Below, piece by piece: positions 18,796 through 27,923 of a stretch of 64,000 nt of DNA. Source of the stretch: Flavobacterium sp. 102 (GTDB lineage Bacteria; Bacteroidota; Bacteroidia; Flavobacteriales; Flavobacteriaceae); the NCBI RefSeq assembly GCF_003634615.1, contig NZ_RBKX01000001.1:3596001-3660000 (forward strand), given 5' to 3'. The position numbers and the translations under genes are program-made. Within the stretch, counting starts at the first letter, position 1, and each line of letters begins with the position of its first letter. The notes under the pieces are model-generated. The model searched no databases. It was not told the DNA's origin and saw nothing but the letters and a program-made list of their open reading frames with translations.

Positions 18796-19047
18796 ATGGA
18801 AACTGCATCAATGCCCGGCTTTGTTAAAACAATATTATGGATTATAGCCATTTACTATATCTTTAAATTTCTGGCAAGATTGTTTTTACCTGTTGTTGCC
18901 AAAAAAGTGGTTGAAAAAGCAGCTCAGCAATTCCAACAACAGCAGCAACAATTCCAAGAACAACAACAAACGCAAAGCTCTAAAACCGAAAAGCCAAAAG
19001 AGAAAAAAATCGTTGGTGATTATATTGATTTCGAAGAAATTAAGTAA
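18796..19047 (+). CDS. DUF4834 family small membrane protein
   Basis: 83 residues: a short N-terminus, one transmembrane segment (FVKTILWIIAIYYIFKFLARLFL), then a Gln-rich low-complexity stretch (residues about 46-62), a charged linker and the conserved-looking end IVGDYIDFEEIK. This layout matches flavobacterial DUF4834 proteins, of unknown function. The ATG at 18796 is used; the frame is open to 18697, but that part lies in the divergent promoter region. It is followed 27 bp later by the YfhO-like gene and may be cotranscribed with it. Confidence 0.7.
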   Translation: METASMPGFVKTILWIIAIYYIFKFLARLFLPVVAKKVVEKAAQQFQQQQQQFQEQQQTQSSKTEKPKEKKIVGDYIDFEEIK

Positions 19048-19074
19048 TTTCACTTGAAAACCTAATCCAAAAAC

Positions 19075-21570
19075 ATGAAACAACTTCAAAAGTTTTATCC
19101 CCATTTTTTAGCCATTTTTGGTTTTATTATAATCTCTTTAATTTATTTTTATCCTGTTCTGCAAGGCAAAAAAATCTACCAATCGGATATTGTACAATAT
19201 ACCGGTATGGCCAAAGAACAAAACAATTTCAGAGCCGAATACAATGCTGAACCTTTTTGGACAAACGCCGCTTTTGGCGGGATGCCAACCTATCAACTTG
19301 GTGCCAATTATCCAAATGATTTTATTGGAAAACTAGACGATGCTTTACGATTTTTACCAAGACCTGCGGATTATTTATTTCTTTACTTTTTAGGATTTTA
19401 TGGTTTGCTTTTGGTTTTCAGAATTGATCCGCTAAAAGCTTTTTTTGGGGCGCTGGCTTTTGGTTTTTCAACCTATTTAATTGTCATACTCGGCGTGGGA
19501 CATAATGCCAAAGCGCATGCTATTGCTTATATGCCATTGGTTATAGCCGGATTTATTTTGGTTTTCAGGAAAAAATATTGGCACGGTGGCATCTTAACCA
19601 TGTTGGCTGTGGCTTTGGAAATTAATGCCAACCACTTCCAAATGACTTACTATTTGTTGTTCCTCTTACTAATTTTGTCGGTCTATTTTCTTTACAGACT
19701 ATATCAAGAAAAAGATTTAAAGTCATTACCCAAAATCACCTTAACCTTTGCTATAGCGGTTATTCTAGCTTTGGGAACCAATGCTTCCGGATTATTGGCG
19801 ACTAAAGAATACTCCGATTTTAGTATGCGTGGCAAAAGCGAACTGACTTTTAATGCCGACGGTTCTAAAAACACAGAAACGGCTTCAATGTCTAAAGATT
19901 ATATTACCGAATATAGTTATGGAATCGGAGAAAGTTTAAATCTTATCGCACCTCGTTTGTATGGCGGCGGCAATAGCGAAAAACTGGGAGAGGAATCGAA
20001 TGTTTACAATTATATGTTGTCTTATGGCGCTACCGATAGTGAAGCCAAAACTTTTACAGAAAACTATGCGCCAACTTATTGGGGCGACCAACCTATAGTA
20101 GCCGCTCCGGCCTATATTGGGGCGATTGTTTTCTTTTTATGTGTATTAGCATTGTATCATGACAAACGCAAAATGAAATATGCGTTCCTAGCCGGTGCTA
20201 TTTTTGCCTTATTTCTTTCTTGGGGTAAAAATTTCTCTGCACTAACCGATTTCTTTATCGATTATATTCCGTTGTATGATAAATTCAGAGCGGTTTCTTC
20301 TATTCAGGTGATTTTGGAATTGTGTATTCCGGTTTTAGCCATCATGGGATTGCAATCTTTTTTCAAAGAAACTGAAAACCAAAAGAAATCATTGTTGTAT
20401 ACGTCAGCAACTTCTATTGGCTTACTCCTTTTGATTTTCCTTTTCAAAGGTGCTTTTTCTTTCTCAAGTCCGGTTGATTCTCAAATCATGGCCATGCTCA
20501 ATCAAGGACAAGATAAGGCTTTCGGATTAGGATTCGTGGATGCTTTACGCCAAGACAGAATGGATTTATTTACCGCAGATTTATTGCGTTCCGGGTTTTT
20601 TATGATTGTTGCTTTTGGAACACTTTGGTTTTACCTTAAAGGAAAATTGGTTCAAAGTACGGCTGTAATTATCATCGGAATCTTCATGGTTGGAGATTTA
20701 TTCTTTATCGATAAAAATTATGTAAGCAACGATGGAGAGCAATTCAGAAGCGCTCTTGAAATTGACCAACCTTTTGAACCTTCACAAGCCGATATAGAAA
20801 TTTTAAAGGACACTACGGTTTTCAGGGTTTATGAATTACAAGGCAGATTACAAGGCCGAACTTCTTATTTTCACAAATCGGTTGGCGGTTACAGCGCTGT
20901 TCGTCCAAGAAGATATGAGCAATTATTTGAGTATCATATTGACCAACAATTAAACGATTTGGGCCAAATGATTGACTCGGAAACCATGACTTTAAAAACC
21001 AGTATTCCAATCCTGAATGCTTTAAACATCAAATATTTATTGGTACAAACTAAAGACGGAGAAAATGTACCGATAACCAATCCTTTCATCAACGGGAATG
21101 CATGGTTTGTTTCCGAATTGAAAACCGTGAATTCTGCCGATGAAGAAATGAAAGTTTTAGGCAAAATTGACACTAAAAATGTAGCAACAAGAAATAGCAA
21201 CGATTTTACCAAATCTGCTTTGACTGCTTCTTTCCAAAAGGATAGTTTAGCTGCGATAAAACTAGTAGAACACAAACCTAATTATATCAAATACACGGCT
21301 ACCAATACTAATGATGGCTTTGCTGTTTTCTCTGAAAACTATTACGAAGGTTGGAAAGCTACTATAGATGGAAAAGACACGGACATTCACAGAGTAGATT
21401 ATGTATTGCGTGGTTTAGCCATTCCAAAAGGCAAACACACTATCGAATTCAAATTTGAACCACAAGTCGTAAAAACCGGAAGTACCATTGCTTTGTTTAG
21501 TTCAATTGGAATGTTGCTGGTTATAATTGGCGGTGTTTATTTTGAACAAAAAGGCAAGAAAATTGAGTAA
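19075..21570 (+). CDS. YfhO family polytopic membrane protein
   Basis: 831 residues with about a dozen transmembrane segments in residues 8-560 and a soluble beta-rich C-terminal domain before a last segment at about 803-822. The N-terminal SDIVQYTGMAKEQ, a periplasmic acidic loop of the type used by GT-C glycosyltransferases, and the C-terminal FSENYYEGWKATIDGK are typical of YfhO proteins. YfhO members glycosylate envelope polymers such as lipoteichoic acid in Firmicutes; the acceptor in Bacteroidota is not known. The stop overlaps the next start as TAATG, coupling it to a glycosyltransferase, and a Wzx-like flippase follows, so a lipid-linked sugar or polysaccharide pathway is likely. Confidence 0.85.
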   Translation: MKQLQKFYPHFLAIFGFIIISLIYFYPVLQGKKIYQSDIVQYTGMAKEQNNFRAEYNAEPFWTNAAFGGMPTYQLGANYPNDFIGKLDDALRFLPRPADYLFLYFLGFYGLLLVFRIDPLKAFFGALAFGFSTYLIVILGVGHNAKAHAIAYMPLVIAGFILVFRKKYWHGGILTMLAVALEINANHFQMTYYLLFLLLILSVYFLYRLYQEKDLKSLPKITLTFAIAVILALGTNASGLLATKEYSDFSMRGKSELTFNADGSKNTETASMSKDYITEYSYGIGESLNLIAPRLYGGGNSEKLGEESNVYNYMLSYGATDSEAKTFTENYAPTYWGDQPIVAAPAYIGAIVFFLCVLALYHDKRKMKYAFLAGAIFALFLSWGKNFSALTDFFIDYIPLYDKFRAVSSIQVILELCIPVLAIMGLQSFFKETENQKKSLLYTSATSIGLLLLIFLFKGAFSFSSPVDSQIMAMLNQGQDKAFGLGFVDALRQDRMDLFTADLLRSGFFMIVAFGTLWFYLKGKLVQSTAVIIIGIFMVGDLFFIDKNYVSNDGEQFRSALEIDQPFEPSQADIEILKDTTVFRVYELQGRLQGRTSYFHKSVGGYSAVRPRRYEQLFEYHIDQQLNDLGQMIDSETMTLKTSIPILNALNIKYLLVQTKDGENVPITNPFINGNAWFVSELKTVNSADEEMKVLGKIDTKNVATRNSNDFTKSALTASFQKDSLAAIKLVEHKPNYIKYTATNTNDGFAVFSENYYEGWKATIDGKDTDIHRVDYVLRGLAIPKGKHTIEFKFEPQVVKTGSTIALFSSIGMLLVIIGGVYFEQKGKKIE

Positions 21571-22856
21571 TGTCTGAACCCAAAAAACTCCTAATCATCA
21601 CATATTACTGGCCGCCAGCCGGTGGACCAGGCGTTCAGCGTTGGTTAAAGTTTGTCAAGTATTTGCCGGATTTCAATGTACAACCTATAGTGTATGTTCC
21701 TGAAAATCCAACCTATCCGATAATTGACAATGGCTTGGAAAATGAAGTTTCGGAGAAAGCCATTATTCTGAAAAATAAAATTTTCGAACCTTATGGTTTG
21801 GCTTCTTTTTTGGGCAAAAACAAAACCAAGAAAATCAGTTCCGGTATTATTCCCAATCAGAAGAAACAATCCTTTTTAGAGAAAACCTTGCTTTGGGTTC
21901 GCGGTAATATTTTTATACCCGATGCGCGTTTTCTTTGGGTGAAACCTTCGGTAAAATATTTATCAAAATACATTCAGGAAAACAATATCGATACGATTGT
22001 AACTTCCGGTCCGCCGCATAGTTTGCATTTGATTGGCTTACAATTGAAGAAAGATTTAGGTGTAAAATGGTTTGCTGATTTTCGCGATCCTTGGACCACC
22101 ATTGGCTACCACAAAGCCTTGAAATTATCAGCTTCAGCCGAGAAAAAACACAAAGCTTTAGAGGCAGCAGTTTTAAATACAGCCGATACCATTATCGTCA
22201 CCAGCAAAACCACCAAAACCGAATTCGAAGCCATTACTTCCAAACCCATCGAAGTGATTACCAATGGCTATGATGTGGAAAAAATAACCAAACAACCTTT
22301 GGATTCCAAATTTACTTTGGCACATATTGGTTCGTTCTTATCGGAAAGAAATCCGAGAATTCTGTGGAAAGCCTTAAAAGAATTGACCAAAGAAAACGAA
22401 TCTTTTAAAAACGATTTCCAACTCAAATTAATCGGCGCGGTAAGTCAAGAAGTTTTAGATACGATTACTGAATTTAAACTCAATGATTATGTATTGAATT
22501 TAGGCTATGTTTCGCACCAAGAAGCAGTCGAACACCAACGAAAATCACAGGTTTTGTTACTCATCGAAATCAATTCCGAAGACACCAAAAGCATTATTCC
22601 CGGAAAATTATTTGAATACATGGTTTCCGAAAGACCAATTGTCGCGATTGGCCCGGAAGGTTCCGATTTTGCCGAAATTATTACGGCAACCAATACTGGT
22701 GTTTTCTTTACCTATGAAGAAAAAGAAAAACTAAAAGCGCTACTTTTGAAATATTATCAAGAATATAAAAACCAAAGCCTAAAAGTTCACGCCGTTGGTT
22801 TACAACAATATTCCAGAAAAAGTTTGACGGAACAATTGTCTAAATTAATTTCTTAA
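21570..22856 (+). CDS. Family 4-type glycosyltransferase (GT-B fold)
   Basis: 428 residues with two Rossmann-like halves. The N-terminal half begins LLIITYYWPPAGGPGVQRW, the usual 'YxPPxGGxGvQR' opening of a flavobacterial glycosyltransferase subgroup. The C-terminal half has the GxxSxRNPRILWKAL and KLFEYMVSERPIVAIGPEGSD segments, where the Glu of 'E-x7-E'-like nucleotide-sugar binding lies. It should act on the cytoplasmic side with a nucleotide-sugar donor. Translational coupling to the YfhO-like gene and the flippase downstream place it in surface glycan synthesis. Donor and acceptor are not predictable. Confidence 0.85.
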   Translation: MSEPKKLLIITYYWPPAGGPGVQRWLKFVKYLPDFNVQPIVYVPENPTYPIIDNGLENEVSEKAIILKNKIFEPYGLASFLGKNKTKKISSGIIPNQKKQSFLEKTLLWVRGNIFIPDARFLWVKPSVKYLSKYIQENNIDTIVTSGPPHSLHLIGLQLKKDLGVKWFADFRDPWTTIGYHKALKLSASAEKKHKALEAAVLNTADTIIVTSKTTKTEFEAITSKPIEVITNGYDVEKITKQPLDSKFTLAHIGSFLSERNPRILWKALKELTKENESFKNDFQLKLIGAVSQEVLDTITEFKLNDYVLNLGYVSHQEAVEHQRKSQVLLLIEINSEDTKSIIPGKLFEYMVSERPIVAIGPEGSDFAEIITATNTGVFFTYEEKEKLKALLLKYYQEYKNQSLKVHAVGLQQYSRKSLTEQLSKLIS

Positions 22857-22892
22857 CCACGGAGAACACGACGAAGGCACAAAGTCCACTAA
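22857..22892 (+). repeat. Short intergenic element of the ACCACGGAG type
   Basis: The 80-bp gap between the glycosyltransferase and flippase genes holds an ACCACGGAGAACACGACG run followed by GGCACAAAG, resembling the degenerate short repeats left between flavobacterial genes. No gene fits here. Confidence 0.3.
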
Positions 22893-22936
22893 GAAAAAAA
22901 TCATACTTTCGTAATTCTTAATTCATAATTCCAACC

Positions 22937-24403
22937 ATGGGCATCGTTGTCAACCAATCCATCAAAAACACCATCATCACTTATATCGGGTTTGCGATTG
23001 GCGCGGCGAATACTTTGTTTATGTATCCGCATTTTTTGGGCGAAACGTTTTACGGTTTGACGGGTTATATTTTGTCTTCGGCCAATATTATTTTTCCACT
23101 GATGGCTTTTGGCGTTCACAATACGTTGGTCAAATTCTTCACACAATACAAAACCGAAAAAGAAAAAGGCGAATTCCTAACTTTTGTAATGATCTTGCCG
23201 CTATTGGTTCTCCTTCCAATCGGATTATTCGGAGCCTTTTTCTACACTGATATTGCTACTTTTTTATCCCGAAAAAATCCTATCATATTCGACTTCACTT
23301 GGCAAATTCCGGTGATTGGTTTGTGCATGGGTTATTTTGAAATTTTTTATGCTTGGGTAAAAGTCCACATGCAATCGGTCTTCGGAAGTTTTGTTAAAGA
23401 AATTTTACTTCGAATCTTCATTAGTATTTTTCTTTTCGCCGTTTACTTTGACACCATTTCGGCAGAAACATTTGTCGACATTTTAATGGGCATTTATTTG
23501 CTAACCACTTTGGTGATGTTGTTTTATGCCAATAAAGTACAGCGCATTCAATTCTCATTTAAAATTCCACACAATTTCAAAGCCGTTCTCACCTATTCCT
23601 TATTTATCATTCTCTCCGGAAGTATTGCCAATATGCTGCTCGACATCGACAAAACGATGATTGGACAGTATATCAAAATTGAAAATATCGCTTATTATTC
23701 GGTGGCGATTTTTATTGCGACAGTGATTTCGGTACCAAGCAGAGCAATGCATCAAATTACATATCCGATTACCGCCAAACTAATGACCGAAGGCAAACAC
23801 GATGAGCTAAACGACTTGTATAAAAAGACCTCTATCACGCTGCAAATTGTTGGCGGACTGGTATTAGTAGGCATTTTGGTCAACATCAACCAACTCTATT
23901 TACTCTTACCCGAAAACTACCGCGGTGGTGTTTTTGTGGTTTTCGTGATTGGTCTTTCTAAATATTTTGATTTGATTTTAGGAAACAACAATGCAATTAT
24001 TTTTAATTCTAAATATTATAAAGCAGTGTTATTTTTAGGATTGCTATTGGCTTTTTTAGCAATAACATTAAACATGTATTTCATTCCGATTTATCAAATT
24101 AATGGTGCAGCCATTGCCACACTAATTTCAATTACGTTGTATAGTTTGGCCAAATTGCTTTTTGTAGTTTTAAAAATGAATCTCTATCCGTTTACTCTAA
24201 AAAACATTTATGCTTTAGTCATTGGATTGATTTGCTTCTTTGCTTTTTATTATTGGGATTTCCCTTTTCATCCGATTGTCAATATCATACTTAAATCAGG
24301 TTTGGTTTGTTTGTTTTACGTTGGTTTAATATTCAAAGCCAAACTTTCTGAAGAAATTAATGGCGTAATTGTAAATGTGTTGAAAAAAGTAAAAATCTTG
24401 TAA
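22937..24403 (+). CDS. Wzx-like polysaccharide flippase (MOP superfamily)
   Basis: 488 residues with 12-14 predicted membrane helices and the N-terminal pattern NTIITYIGFAIGAANTLFMYP, typical of Wzx/RfbX-type oligosaccharide flippases in the MOP superfamily. Such proteins move undecaprenyl-linked glycans across the inner membrane. It follows the YfhO-like and glycosyltransferase genes on the same strand with an 80-bp gap. No Wzy polymerase is nearby. The ATG at 22937 is the first good start. Confidence 0.8.
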   Translation: MGIVVNQSIKNTIITYIGFAIGAANTLFMYPHFLGETFYGLTGYILSSANIIFPLMAFGVHNTLVKFFTQYKTEKEKGEFLTFVMILPLLVLLPIGLFGAFFYTDIATFLSRKNPIIFDFTWQIPVIGLCMGYFEIFYAWVKVHMQSVFGSFVKEILLRIFISIFLFAVYFDTISAETFVDILMGIYLLTTLVMLFYANKVQRIQFSFKIPHNFKAVLTYSLFIILSGSIANMLLDIDKTMIGQYIKIENIAYYSVAIFIATVISVPSRAMHQITYPITAKLMTEGKHDELNDLYKKTSITLQIVGGLVLVGILVNINQLYLLLPENYRGGVFVVFVIGLSKYFDLILGNNNAIIFNSKYYKAVLFLGLLLAFLAITLNMYFIPIYQINGAAIATLISITLYSLAKLLFVVLKMNLYPFTLKNIYALVIGLICFFAFYYWDFPFHPIVNIILKSGLVCLFYVGLIFKAKLSEEINGVIVNVLKKVKIL

Positions 24404-24476
24404 TCTTCATCCAATTGTAAACTAGCCGACAATTCTTATCACAAGCAATGCTGAACTTTGATAAAAATTGAAAGCT

Positions 24477-24893
24477 ATGAAAACAATTCTTTCCCTTTTC
24501 ACCCTTTTTTTACTCTTTACTTCCTGCGAAGTAGAAGGTGAACTCACTCGAGATGTGGTTGAAGAAGAAATCAGCAACGAAGCAGTACTCAAATACAGCG
24601 GCATTTTTATTCCAACATCAGGAATCAACGTACAAGGTGCCGTAAAAATTTATGAGCAGAACAATACTTATTCGCTAAAACTAGATAATTTCAGCATTTC
24701 ATCCGGGCCCGATTTGAAAGTCTATTTGTCTAAAGAAGATTCTCCTTCCGAATTTGTCAATTTAGGCAATCTCAATCCCAACGCAACTTATTCAATTCCG
24801 GAGCAAGTGAACCTTGCCGACTATCCTTATGTATTAATTCATTGCCAGCAATACAATCATTTGTTTGCCATTGCGGCGTTACAACCTAATTAA
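24477..24893 (+). CDS. DM13-domain lipoprotein
   Basis: 138 residues. The signal peptide ends in a lipobox (LLFTSC, lipid-modified Cys near residue 17), so the protein is membrane-anchored on the periplasmic or outer-membrane side. The rest is a DM13-like domain, recognised from SSGPDLKVYLS and the closing YVLIHCQQYNHLF, which contains a Cys. DM13 domains are proposed to take part in electron transfer or redox reactions at a cysteine. The ATG at 24477 is favoured over an in-frame TTG at 24468. It lies 5 bp upstream of a barrel-protein gene, probably one operon. Confidence 0.75.
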   Translation: MKTILSLFTLFLLFTSCEVEGELTRDVVEEEISNEAVLKYSGIFIPTSGINVQGAVKIYEQNNTYSLKLDNFSISSGPDLKVYLSKEDSPSEFVNLGNLNPNATYSIPEQVNLADYPYVLIHCQQYNHLFAIAALQPN

Positions 24894-24898
24894 AGGCT

Positions 24899-25798
24899 AT
24901 GAAAAAGATTATTTTTATTGGTTTGTTATTGATAATCGGCAGTTCAACTGTTTTGGCTCAAGGTTGTAGTGATGCCGGTGTTTGTTCGATTGGGAATAGT
25001 TTTGATAAAGAAAACACAAGTAAGAATCTAATCGAAACCGGAAGCATTTATGGTGTCGGTGAAGCCGATGTGACTTATCTTTCTTCATATGTAACTTACT
25101 CGAGAACATTTAGTGAAAAATGGGCGTTGAGTGCCAAATTTACTTACTCCATAGCCGATGGCAGTTTTGGTCAGCGCGGACAATTTGGCGATGCTTATCT
25201 AATCAGCAACTACAAATGGGCAGAAAAAGACAAAAAGCAATGGAGTATTCTAACCGGATTCAAGTTTCCGTTCACCACTTCGAATGCCAAAATTAATGGT
25301 TATTCTTTGCCTTTAGACTATCAGGCGAGTTTGGGAACATTCGATTTGATTTTGGCTACCAATTATAAACTTTCCCAATGGGATTTTAATTTAGGCTTTC
25401 AAATTCCGGTATTCAACAACAATAAGAATTCCTATTTTGCAGAATACAGTGGTACCGATGATTTTCCGTCAACCAATTTATTCGAAAGAAAATCAGATGC
25501 TTTATTTCGCACGACTTATACTTATCAAACACTGAATAAAAAATTCACTTTCAAACCAAACGTACTGTTCTTGTACCATTTGGGCGAAGACAGTTATGAA
25601 AACATTTTTAGCCAACGCGAAATCATTGAAGGCTCAGACGGTTTGACTATCAACGGTAATTTGATAACGAGTTATTCTCTCAATGCCAAAAGCAGTTTGG
25701 AACTTTCATTGGCAACACCATTTGTTGTCCGTGATATTCGTCCCGATGGTTTGACTAGGGCTTTTACAGCCGGATTAATTTATAAGGTTTCCTTTTAA
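24899..25798 (+). CDS. Outer-membrane beta-barrel protein
   Basis: 299 residues with a signal peptide (ending VLAQ) followed by a short Cys-rich start GCSDAGVCSIGNS and about 12 amphipathic strands, ending in the aromatic VSF typical of a barrel's last strand. Similar proteins accompany DM13 or other redox lipoproteins in flavobacteria, but their substrate is not known. The 5-bp gap to the DM13 gene implies cotranscription. Confidence 0.65.
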   Translation: MKKIIFIGLLLIIGSSTVLAQGCSDAGVCSIGNSFDKENTSKNLIETGSIYGVGEADVTYLSSYVTYSRTFSEKWALSAKFTYSIADGSFGQRGQFGDAYLISNYKWAEKDKKQWSILTGFKFPFTTSNAKINGYSLPLDYQASLGTFDLILATNYKLSQWDFNLGFQIPVFNNNKNSYFAEYSGTDDFPSTNLFERKSDALFRTTYTYQTLNKKFTFKPNVLFLYHLGEDSYENIFSQREIIEGSDGLTINGNLITSYSLNAKSSLELSLATPFVVRDIRPDGLTRAFTAGLIYKVSF

Positions 25799-25837
25799 GG
25801 CGCTAAGGTGCTGAGGCACTAAGGAACTGAGGTCTTT
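25799..25837. repeat. CTAAGG/CTGAGG short degenerate repeat
   Basis: GCTAAGGTGCTGAGG, ACTAAGG and ACTGAGG follow each other directly after the barrel gene's stop. The same motif family is seen at 30050-30080 and, as its complement, at 30143-30178. Confidence 0.6.
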
Positions 25838-25855
25838 AAGTTTTGTTTAATAGAT

Positions 25856-25898
25856 AACCCTTTTGGTGTGATGAAGACCAAAAGGGTTTGTTTTTTTA
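25856..25898 (+). terminator. Intrinsic terminator after the DM13/barrel operon
   Basis: The 12-bp stem AACCCTTTTGGT/ACCAAAAGGGTT has a 9-nt loop and is followed by TTTTTTT. Confidence 0.9.
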
Positions 25899-25923
25899 TC
25901 CTTTTTAAAAGAAGAAAAAGATT

Positions 25924-25931
25924 TACCTTTG
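25924..25931 (+). promoter_or_regulatory. Bacteroidota -7 promoter element
   Basis: TACCTTTG matches TAnnTTTG 18 bp before the ATG at 25949. It lies just after a strong terminator, so a new transcription unit is expected here. Confidence 0.5.
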
Positions 25932-25948
25932 AGTAACAAACAAAACAA

Positions 25949-26074
25949 ATGAACAATTATTGGACTATTATCGCAGTTACCATTGGTTATTTGTATTCCA
26001 GAAAATACGGTCGAGAAGCGATTGCCAAAATCAATAGATACAATGCTGACAAAAAAGACAAACAAAACCAATAA
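25949..26074 (+). CDS. 41-residue small protein
   Basis: A short frame with a good context: promoter element at 25924, ATG at 25949, stop TAA at 26072-26074, and the YciI-like gene 10 bp downstream. The product begins MNNYWTIIAVTIGYLYSRKYG, a short hydrophobic stretch followed by a strongly basic, polar tail, which suggests a membrane-associated peptide. No family is recognised. It could be a leader for the next gene or a real small protein. Confidence 0.5.
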   Translation: MNNYWTIIAVTIGYLYSRKYGREAIAKINRYNADKKDKQNQ

Positions 26075-26083
26075 TAGCATAAT

Positions 26084-26536
26084 ATGAAAAAACTAACTTT
26101 CCTTCTATTACTATTTTCATTTATTGGCTTTGCCCAAGAAACCAATCCCGAATTTGATGAAAAAATAGCCAAATCTTTAAATGCCGATGACTATGGTATG
26201 AAAACCTATGTATTTTGCATTCTAAAAACAGGAAGTAACACTACGGCTACCAAAGAAGAAAAAGCTAAATTATTTGAAGGTCACATGGCCAATATCAACA
26301 AACTCGCCGCCGAAGGAAAACTGGTTATAGCAGGACCATTTATGAAAAACGACCGAAATTATCGAGGCGTTTTTGTTTTTAATGTCAGCACCATTGAAGA
26401 AGCGAATGCCTTAGTAGAAACCGATCCGGCAGTTAAAGCCAAAATCTTCGAAGCCGAAATGACCATTTGGTATTGCAGCGCTGCTTTGCAACAAGTAAAT
26501 CAATTGCATAACAAAGTAGCGAAGAAAAAAATGTAA
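26084..26536 (+). CDS. Exported YciI-like (YCII-related) protein
   Basis: 150 residues: signal peptide ending GFAQ, then an alpha/beta domain with FCILKTGSNT, HMANINKLAAEGKLVIAGPF and FNVSTIEEANALVETDPAVKA, the usual order of a YCII-related domain (ferredoxin-like fold; HMxxI...G pattern and 'DPA/DPF' near the end). YciI-type proteins are usually cytoplasmic, so the signal peptide is notable but common in Bacteroidota copies. Function unknown. It precedes a VOC-family gene by 3 bp. Confidence 0.75.
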   Translation: MKKLTFLLLLFSFIGFAQETNPEFDEKIAKSLNADDYGMKTYVFCILKTGSNTTATKEEKAKLFEGHMANINKLAAEGKLVIAGPFMKNDRNYRGVFVFNVSTIEEANALVETDPAVKAKIFEAEMTIWYCSAALQQVNQLHNKVAKKKM

Positions 26537-26539
26537 TTC

Positions 26540-26923
26540 ATGCTTAATAAAGTCCATCACATTGCCATCATTTGTTCCGATTATGACCTTTCTAAAAAGT
26601 TCTATGTCGAGATTCTTGGCTTAGCCATTATTCAAGAAGTGTATCGTGAGGAAAGACAATCTTTTAAATTGGATTTGGCCCTAAACAGTAGCTATATAGT
26701 CGAATTGTTTTCGTTTCCCAATCCACCGAAAAGAGTTTCAAGACCGGAAGCTACGGGTTTGCGTCATTTGGCTTTTGAAGTCGATGATATCGAAACCGTA
26801 ATTAAACATTTGGCACAACATAACATCATCGCCGAACCCATTCGCATTGATGAATACACCGGAAAACGATTCACTTTTATAAGCGATCCGGATGAGTTAC
26901 CAATAGAATTTTATGAAAGATAA
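26540..26923 (+). CDS. VOC family metalloprotein (YaeR/GloA2-like)
   Basis: 127 residues forming one vicinal-oxygen-chelate domain, similar to the SMU1112c/YaeR group of glyoxalase I-like proteins. Likely metal ligands are His7 (VHHIAI), Glu55 (YIVELF), His76 (LRHLAFEV) and Glu123 (PIEFYE). The substrate of this group is not established. It starts 3 bp after the YciI-like gene's stop, so the two are cotranscribed. Confidence 0.85.
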   Translation: MLNKVHHIAIICSDYDLSKKFYVEILGLAIIQEVYREERQSFKLDLALNSSYIVELFSFPNPPKRVSRPEATGLRHLAFEVDDIETVIKHLAQHNIIAEPIRIDEYTGKRFTFISDPDELPIEFYER

Positions 26924-26978
26924 AATCGATTGAGAAAAGACTTTTTGTAACTTTACTTTCCTTAAAAAAAATCCAAGG

Positions 26979-27347
26979 ATGAAAACTACTTTTGAAAGTG
27001 TCGACGATTATATCTCCATTCAAACCAAAGAAGTACAAAAACGGTTGGAATCCATTCGTAAAACCATCAAAGAAACTGCACCTGAAGCCGAAGAATGCAT
27101 CAGTTACCAAATGCCGGCTTATAAACTCAATGGACCGTTAGTGTATTTTGCCGCTTATAAAAACCACATCGGATTTTATCCAACCGGTAGCGGAATTAAA
27201 GCTTTTCAAAAAGAAATCGAAAGTTATAAAAATTCAAAAGGCGCAGTACAATTTCCTTTAGATCAACCTATCCCACATGACTTGATTCGTAAAATGGTTG
27301 TGTTTAAAGTGAATGAAAATTCAAAGAAACAAAGAATGAAACACTAA
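26979..27347 (+). CDS. DUF1801/YdhG-like protein
   Basis: 122 residues of a single alpha/beta domain. The features ETAPEAEECISYQMPAY, GPLVYFAAYKNHIGFYP and the PHDLIRKMVVFKV end are those of DUF1801 (YdhG/YjbR-like, sometimes called an iron chaperone after frataxin-like Fra). Cytoplasmic; no catalytic residues are established. Separated by 55 bp from the VOC gene and 76 bp from the next, so operon membership is uncertain. Confidence 0.8.
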   Translation: MKTTFESVDDYISIQTKEVQKRLESIRKTIKETAPEAEECISYQMPAYKLNGPLVYFAAYKNHIGFYPTGSGIKAFQKEIESYKNSKGAVQFPLDQPIPHDLIRKMVVFKVNENSKKQRMKH

Positions 27348-27423
27348 GCTTCAATACTAATAACAATAGATATTAGACAATTTTAAAAAATACACTAATC
27401 AATAAACCTAAAAACAATAAAAA

Positions 27424-27861
27424 ATGGCACAAGTAAATCCTTATTTAATTTTCAATGGAAATTGCGAAGAAGCATTCCTATTTTACCAATCCGTTTTCGG
27501 AGGTGAATTTCCCTATATCGGAAAGTTCAAAGATATGCCATCAGATGACCCAAATTGTCCGCCACCAACACCGGAAGAAGAAAACAGAATCATGCACGTT
27601 TCGTTACCCATTGGCGACACCATTTTAATGGGAAGCGACAGTACTTCACAAAGTGGTGATGTAACTATCGGAAGTAACATTTCAGTTTCTATCAATACTG
27701 AAAGTCGTGCCGAAGCTGATAGAATTTTTAACGGATTATCCGCTGGTGGCAATGCTTTTATGCCGATGACCAATACTTTTTGGGGGGCTTATTTTGGTAT
27801 GTTCGTTGACAAATTCGGCATCAATTGGATGGTGAATTTTGACGAAAACCCACAACCTTAA
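27424..27861 (+). CDS. VOC family protein, PhnB-like
   Basis: 145 residues of the PhnB/'3-demethylubiquinone methyltransferase-like' VOC group: NPYLIFNGNCEEAFLFYQSVFGG at the start, MHVSLPIGDTILMGSD in the middle and WGAYFGMFVDKFGINWMVNF at the end. It is a single domain that should dimerise; the enzyme activity is not known. An A-rich leader (AACAATAAAA) precedes the ATG. Confidence 0.85.
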   Translation: MAQVNPYLIFNGNCEEAFLFYQSVFGGEFPYIGKFKDMPSDDPNCPPPTPEEENRIMHVSLPIGDTILMGSDSTSQSGDVTIGSNISVSINTESRAEADRIFNGLSAGGNAFMPMTNTFWGAYFGMFVDKFGINWMVNFDENPQP

Positions 27862-27923
27862 ATTATTTTTTGAGCTTACATACTATAAACCATTCTCTTA
27901 CGTTATAAATAGAAAACCAGCCC

